NCBI GenBank assembly: GCA_011800805.1 | Contig: MPNW01001068.1 | Location: 1-10,949 of the forward strand | DNA from: Hirudo medicinalis | Lineage: Eukaryota > Annelida > Clitellata > Hirudinida > Hirudinidae | Length of the DNA: 10,949 nt | Direction of reading: 5' to 3' | The notes under the pieces: model-generated | Told to the model about the DNA's origin: nothing | Database searches by the model: none | What the model saw: only the letters and a program-made list of their open reading frames with translations | Position numbers and translations under genes: made by a program | Part shown: positions 7,663 to 10,949 of the stretch, one piece after another | How the letters are laid out: each line of letters opens with the position of its first letter | How positions within the stretch are numbered: the first letter of the stretch is position 1

Positions 7663-8910
7663 TCGAGGTCTGTGCCTCGAAACCCACAAAACTTGGAAAT
7701 TGTAAGTTTTTTTGTCGACAAACTGCAGTGCGCCACTTAAAATATCAAATTTTTTTATTTTAAAGCTCTTTCGTTCGATTATGTTTCTGGTTTTAGCAGA
7801 ATTCGTGCATGCTCAGACTAATCGAAAAGTTAAATTCTTTTGCGAGAATGTTTACATTTTGGACCTAAGTCGCCAAGCAGCCCGGTTTTCCTGCGGCGCT
7901 CTTCGTCGGAGGCGATCCTCGACCGCCTCCCGGCCGGGCACGCCAGGCGTCCGCGCCCCTCAAGATTGTTTTGTGGTATCTCGTTACTCTCCTTTTTGCC
8001 AGAATGTCTAAATTATATTTTCACTCGGTTTTGCTTCTCGAATAGTGTTCCGAAAAGAGCTGTTTTTCTTCCATCCTTGGCGTTCGATCCTAGTTTTCGC
8101 GCAGATAGCTTTTAGTGTTTTCATCTTGGATTCGGTTGTTCTGATGCAATGTCGCTCTCCTAGTTGTTCGTTATCGTCGTTTCCGAACATTGCTATGCAT
8201 CATCATGTACTATCAATTTGTTGCCATCGTCATCGTCGAGACATAACCATCATGTACTCATCGTCGTTGTTGTTTTCCTTGTCTAAGTCCTGTAGCTTGG
8301 CAGACTCCCAACTGGAGGGGGATTTGTACCATTGTACCAAACGTTACTGTTTTCTGCGGATGTCCCACATTAGGATGTAGATACTTGTTTGCATGTTTTC
8401 CTTTTCTTATTTATTGTGTCTATTGTGTAAAACGTTCGTCATCTTCCCGCAAGAGTGCCTCTCGCAGGCCGCCGAAGGCCCGTCATCAGCTTTCCAATCA
8501 TTTTACTGGTTGGAGCAAAAAAGCATTAGTAGCAATCATGCAAAAAAGATCTAGAGATGTCGACCACAGTTGACATAGGAAAGCAGTCGCAAGACATCCC
8601 ATCTTTCGTGAGACTCGCTCAGGGTCGGACCCGATCATGCTCGATCCGACCTCCCCGTGCCTATCCGCCGAAGTGCGCCTTACGTGCCCCGGTCTCTCGT
8701 CTCACGGGGTGCCTTTGCTGGCAGGGGATTCTGCTCCCCAAGCTCCCAGCGAGCGTTATATTGTATATTTTGTCCTGGTACGTTAGCGCCATTTTAAAGT
8801 TAGACTCGCTCGTCACTTTTCCGCACCTCGAGTTGTTAGGAGCACGTCTCACGCTCGACAGCAATCCTGTTCAGACTTTTTTTTAAATAAACGGTTTTAC
8901 AAATCAGATG
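7663..8910 (+). other. Long 3' UTR of the Myb-like gene
   Basis: Moderate-GC, stop-rich sequence between the stop and the first canonical AATAAA. Several open frames of 60-110 codons occur, but none has splice or composition support. It contains a strong donor-like GTAAGT at 7702 and a Pumilio-like TGTATATT at 8762. No independent gene is visible. Confidence 0.5.
8886..8891 (+). terminator. Poly(A) signal AATAAA of the Myb-like gene
   Basis: AATAAA preceded by a U-rich stretch (nine T) and followed within about 30 bp by a GT-containing region. It is the first canonical hexamer downstream of the stop at 7660. Confidence 0.6.
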
Positions 8911-8995
8911 ACGTGAATTGCTTTTGGTCGACTTCTCGGACGTAAAATCATTACAAAGGTGTAATTAAGGTTACTTAAGTAAAAGTTCGTTAAAG

Positions 8996-9001
8996 TTTAA
9001 T
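8996..9001 (-). terminator. Poly(A) signal ATTAAA of the SMPD4-like gene
   Basis: TTTAAT on the plus strand reads ATTAAA on the minus strand, about 143 bp after the stop codon at 9144-9146. It is the common variant hexamer; I found no AATAAA on this strand in the interval. Confidence 0.45.
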
Positions 9002-9143
9002 AACAGAGAACTAGTGATTGAATTAGGACTGATTCCAATGGAACTCGAGAGGTCGTCTGCCTCAGAATCGCAAGCAGTTAGTTAATTCACCAGCGTTGGC
9101 AGGACACCGAGGTGCAAAAGTTCACAAATCCCTCGAACCAAGT

Positions 9144-9674
9144 TCACTGCAGCGACCCGGTCGATGGGGACCCAAAGCTGCCACGAGGGTCCGTGAAGAG
9201 ATTCCTCCTTGCGGTGGCTGGTTCGGACTCCTGGGAACAGGAAAGGACGATCCTCGACACCAGGGTGACGCAGGCCACGACCACGAGACCGAACAAGACG
9301 AAGACGGAGGTCAGATCCATGCCAAACCAGATCTTGATCAGCAGGAGAGAGAAGAAGATGAAAGAGAGGGTCGAGTACCTAGCCAGGAACCTCAGACTGA
9401 GTCTCGGAGTGCCGCCACTAAGACCGTTCACCAGGATGCCATTCGGGAAGACGAGTTTGGAACGCATCGGAGAAATCCGATCTCTGTCGGCAACGAACCC
9501 GTTCGTCCTTTTCCGGGGGGTCGTGAACCCGACGGCTTCGTTTCGTGGGGGCGTCGAAGAGGAATCCACTGTCGCAAGAGGGCCTGAGCCGAACTTTGGC
9601 CGGTGGAACAAGCGCCGAGCAATCGTGCCCGACAGACCCGGCTTCTCCGTGGCCCTCAAAATTTCCCTTGAATA
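9144..9674 (-). CDS. SMPD4: SMPD4-like gene, last exon with membrane hairpin
   Basis: The acceptor (minus strand) ttttgttcttcaaaag is followed in phase 0 by YSREILRATEKPGL and about 80 residues of Ser/Arg/Pro-rich linker. Then come RLSLRFLARYSTL, two hydrophobic helices of about 18-22 residues separated by FGMDLT, and a 35-residue polar tail ending in TAA/TGA-type stop 9144-9146. The plus-strand frame of similar length over the same bases is a shadow: it is Arg/Thr-rich and has no splice context. Confidence 0.78.
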   Translation of the reverse strand, partial: YSREILRATEKPGLSGTIARRLFHRPKFGSGPLATVDSSSTPPRNEAVGFTTPRKRTNGFVADRDRISPMRSKLVFPNGILVNGLSGGTPRLSLRFLARYSTLSFIFFSLLLIKIWFGMDLTSVFVLFGLVVVACVTLVSRIVLSCSQESEPATARRNLFTDPRGSFGSPSTGSLQ

Positions 9675-10890
9675 CTTTTGAAGAACAAAATGATTATTTA
9701 TTGACTATTAAGGCATAACTGTAGGGGAGTGTTAATGAATAACAACAATAATAATAATTATTATAATTTTAAATTTAAATATTATAATTATTATTATATT
9801 ATAATTATTATTATTATTATAATAATTATATTAAATATAATTATTATTATTGTTGTTATAATTTCATTATTGAACATTGAAAAGAGGTTTCACGAACCTT
9901 CCCGTTGATGTTCTCGCAAAGCCTCTGAAAGAACAAGACGAGCGGAGCAAATTCCCACGACCTGATTGGCTGGCAGTCTGGGTCGCCCACATACTCGAGG
10001 TCGAATTTTTTCTTCTTCGTGAGTATCTTTGGAGGAGGCAAGCGTCGAGATGAATTAATTACACGCGATGTTTATTTCTCATCGCGAATTTAAAAAAAAA
10101 AATGCAATTTAATTTTTCATCAGATTATTTATCAAGAGATTAGAATGTTTAAAAATTTTGAATTCATCTGTCAAATGTACATCCCACGTAACGACAACAG
10201 CACGAGAAGCAATGAAAATAATAATAAATAATGATAATAATAATAGTTAATTTATAATGCTCCATTTGCATAGCATCAGAGAAAATAACAAGCAAACAGA
10301 TGGCTAAGAATCACATAACAGCCCATTCAAAAGATCAATCACCTCATGTCTGCCCAGAGGAGTAAGGGCAAAGCTCCCGTCCTCCTTCAATTCCAGGTCT
10401 GGCAGATTTTCCCGCACCTCCATCCCCAGGGACGGGCGCCCGTCGTACGTGGCCCCCGTCGTCCGAGGAGGAACGGCGGACGACCTCTTGCTCCACGCGG
10501 GCACGGGCAGTCTTGGGAGTTCGTTCACCGAGATCTTAAAAAAACAAGATGCGAACGTTAGCAGCACAAAAAAAAAAGCAGTCTTTAGTGTGGAATCCTG
10601 CTGGTCGTGTTTTGTTAACAACTCGAATGCAGTGAGCAACGAATCCATGCAATCGACATTTCATTGGCTACAAACTGAAATAAAATACGCAAACATGTTG
10701 CACCTAACGACCCGCCCAATTAACATTCACATATAAATCATTAGCAGATTCTATAATCTCAATAACTCCTCAAAGACCGACCTCAAAGAAGACTAAGATC
10801 TGGTTGGCAGAAACTGCCAGCTGGTCGACGTTCTTCTGCACGGAGACGACGAAGGTCGAGTCGTCGTCGGAACTGAACAGGCTGGAGATC
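9144..10890 (-). CDS. SMPD4: SMPD4-like (neutral sphingomyelinase 3) protein, C-terminal part, four exons
   Basis: Minus-strand exons 10890-10782, 10534-10343, 10026-9898 and 9674-9144 join in frame and encode the last 319 or so residues. SMPD4 is an ER/nuclear-envelope membrane protein reported to hydrolyse sphingomyelin to ceramide and to contact nuclear pores. Clues from memory of the family are GMEVRENLP, FALTPLGRHE, the block FDLEYVGDPDCQPIRSWE, the RLSLRFL segment, and two adjacent membrane helices near the C-terminus (STLSFIFFSLLLIKIWFG and VFVLFGLVVVACVTLV). The tail after the helices is polar and ends SPSTGSLQ. The gene is 5'-partial and leaves the window at the right. It converges on the Myb-like gene. 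I am fairly sure of the family; a profile search would settle it. Confidence 0.75.
9740..9866. repeat. Self-complementary ATT/AAT tract in an SMPD4 intron
   Basis: Only A and T over most of its length, made of AAT and ATT runs that pair with each other and are flanked by aacaacaat on the left and attgttgtt on the right, so the ends are also inverted copies. It can fold into a long hairpin. Confidence 0.85.
9898..10026 (-). CDS. SMPD4: SMPD4-like gene, 43-codon exon
   Basis: Minus-strand acceptor ttgcctcctccaaag and donor AAG/GTTCGT, both phase 0. It reads ILTKKKKFDLEYVGDPD, CQPIRSWEFAPLVLFFQ, RLCENINGK. The GDPDxQPIRSxE block is the most recognisable SMPD4-family signature in the window. Confidence 0.8.
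10210..10246. repeat. Short AAT repeat in an SMPD4 intron
   Basis: About ten imperfect AAT/GATAAT units within the intron between 10027 and 10342. Confidence 0.75.
10343..10534 (-). CDS. SMPD4: SMPD4-like gene, 64-codon exon
   Basis: The minus-strand acceptor cttgtttttttaag and donor GAG/GTGATT give a phase 0-0 exon of 192 bp. It reads ISVNELPRLPVPAWSK, a Ser/Arg/Thr linker, then GMEVRENLPDLELKED and GSFALTPLGRHE. The longer open frame running upstream to 10648 passes through the pyrimidine tract and is intronic. Confidence 0.8.
10782..10890 (-). CDS. SMPD4: SMPD4-like gene, most 5' exon in the window
   Basis: The minus-strand acceptor ctttttgcatctcgccag leaves one base to complete a codon, then ISSLFSSDDDSTFVVSVQ, KNVDQLAVSANQILVFFE and the donor GAG/GTCGGT in phase 0. 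It joins in frame to ISVNELP of the next exon. The upstream exons lie beyond the right edge. Confidence 0.72.
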
Positions 10891-10949
10891 CTGGCGAGAT
10901 GCAAAAAGAAAGGATAGAATGCATAATGAGCAATGCAATCATCGTCATC

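Noticed and set aside
8557..8886. 109-codon frame ending next to the poly(A) signal
   Set aside because: It lies in the 3' UTR, has no ATG context or splice support, and its composition (Arg/Pro/Leu mix) is typical of out-of-frame GC-rich sequence.
9096..9681. Plus-strand frames of 163 and 189 codons
   Set aside because: They are antisense shadows of the SMPD4-like last exon, whose frame has matching splice phase, membrane helices and family motifs.
1..10949. tRNA, rRNA, CRISPR array, or transposon genes
   Set aside because: I looked for cloverleaf T-loop words, regular spacer-repeat spacing and reverse transcriptase or transposase motifs on both strands and found none.

Overview
The window is eukaryotic nuclear DNA, most likely from an invertebrate animal. 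The evidence is GT-AG introns that are much more AT-rich than the exons, AATAAA/ATTAAA poly(A) signals, long trinucleotide microsatellites, and two multi-exon genes whose spliced products look like animal protein families. There are no bacterial operons, RBS motifs or prokaryotic genes. I could not place the species.

Layout. Bases 1-1030 are microsatellites (ATT, ATC, GAT and CAA families) around a ~170 bp non-repetitive core. Bases 1030-4370 are AT-rich and mostly intronic or intergenic. They hold a compact 71-codon ORF on the minus strand with its own poly(A) signal (3114-3388), and two small possible plus-strand exons (1900-1942 and 3698-3756, the latter perhaps extended to a terminal exon at 3828).

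Bases 4380-7662 carry the 3' part of a plus-strand gene. I resolve eight exons whose splice phases agree throughout; they total 1956 nt, i.e. 651 codons plus a stop. The product is serine-rich, full of S/T-P sites, and resembles the C-terminal half of animal A/B-type Myb proteins: an F-x-P-S-x-F-L-N motif followed by STPV, a basic RRNSLLDD-type patch, and a C-terminal VVCC...QQAREVLG motif. No Myb DNA-binding repeat is present, so those exons should lie 5' of the window, or the protein lacks them. A GC-richer 3' UTR of about 1.2 kb runs to AATAAA at 8886.

Bases 8996-10890 carry the 3' end of a minus-strand gene. Four phase-consistent exons (320 codons, including the stop and one split codon) match the C-terminal part of SMPD4 (neutral sphingomyelinase 3), including LTPLGR, the GDPDxQPIRSxE block, the RLSLRFL segment and a C-terminal membrane hairpin. 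The two genes converge, and their poly(A) signals are only about 105 bp apart.

Nothing in the window resembles a mobile defence system, CRISPR array or selfish element. The main interest is the gene structure of a divergent Myb-like factor, the unrecognised 71-aa ORF apparently nested in or beside its 5' region, and the tight tail-to-tail arrangement. All family calls are from memory of motifs, with no database search.
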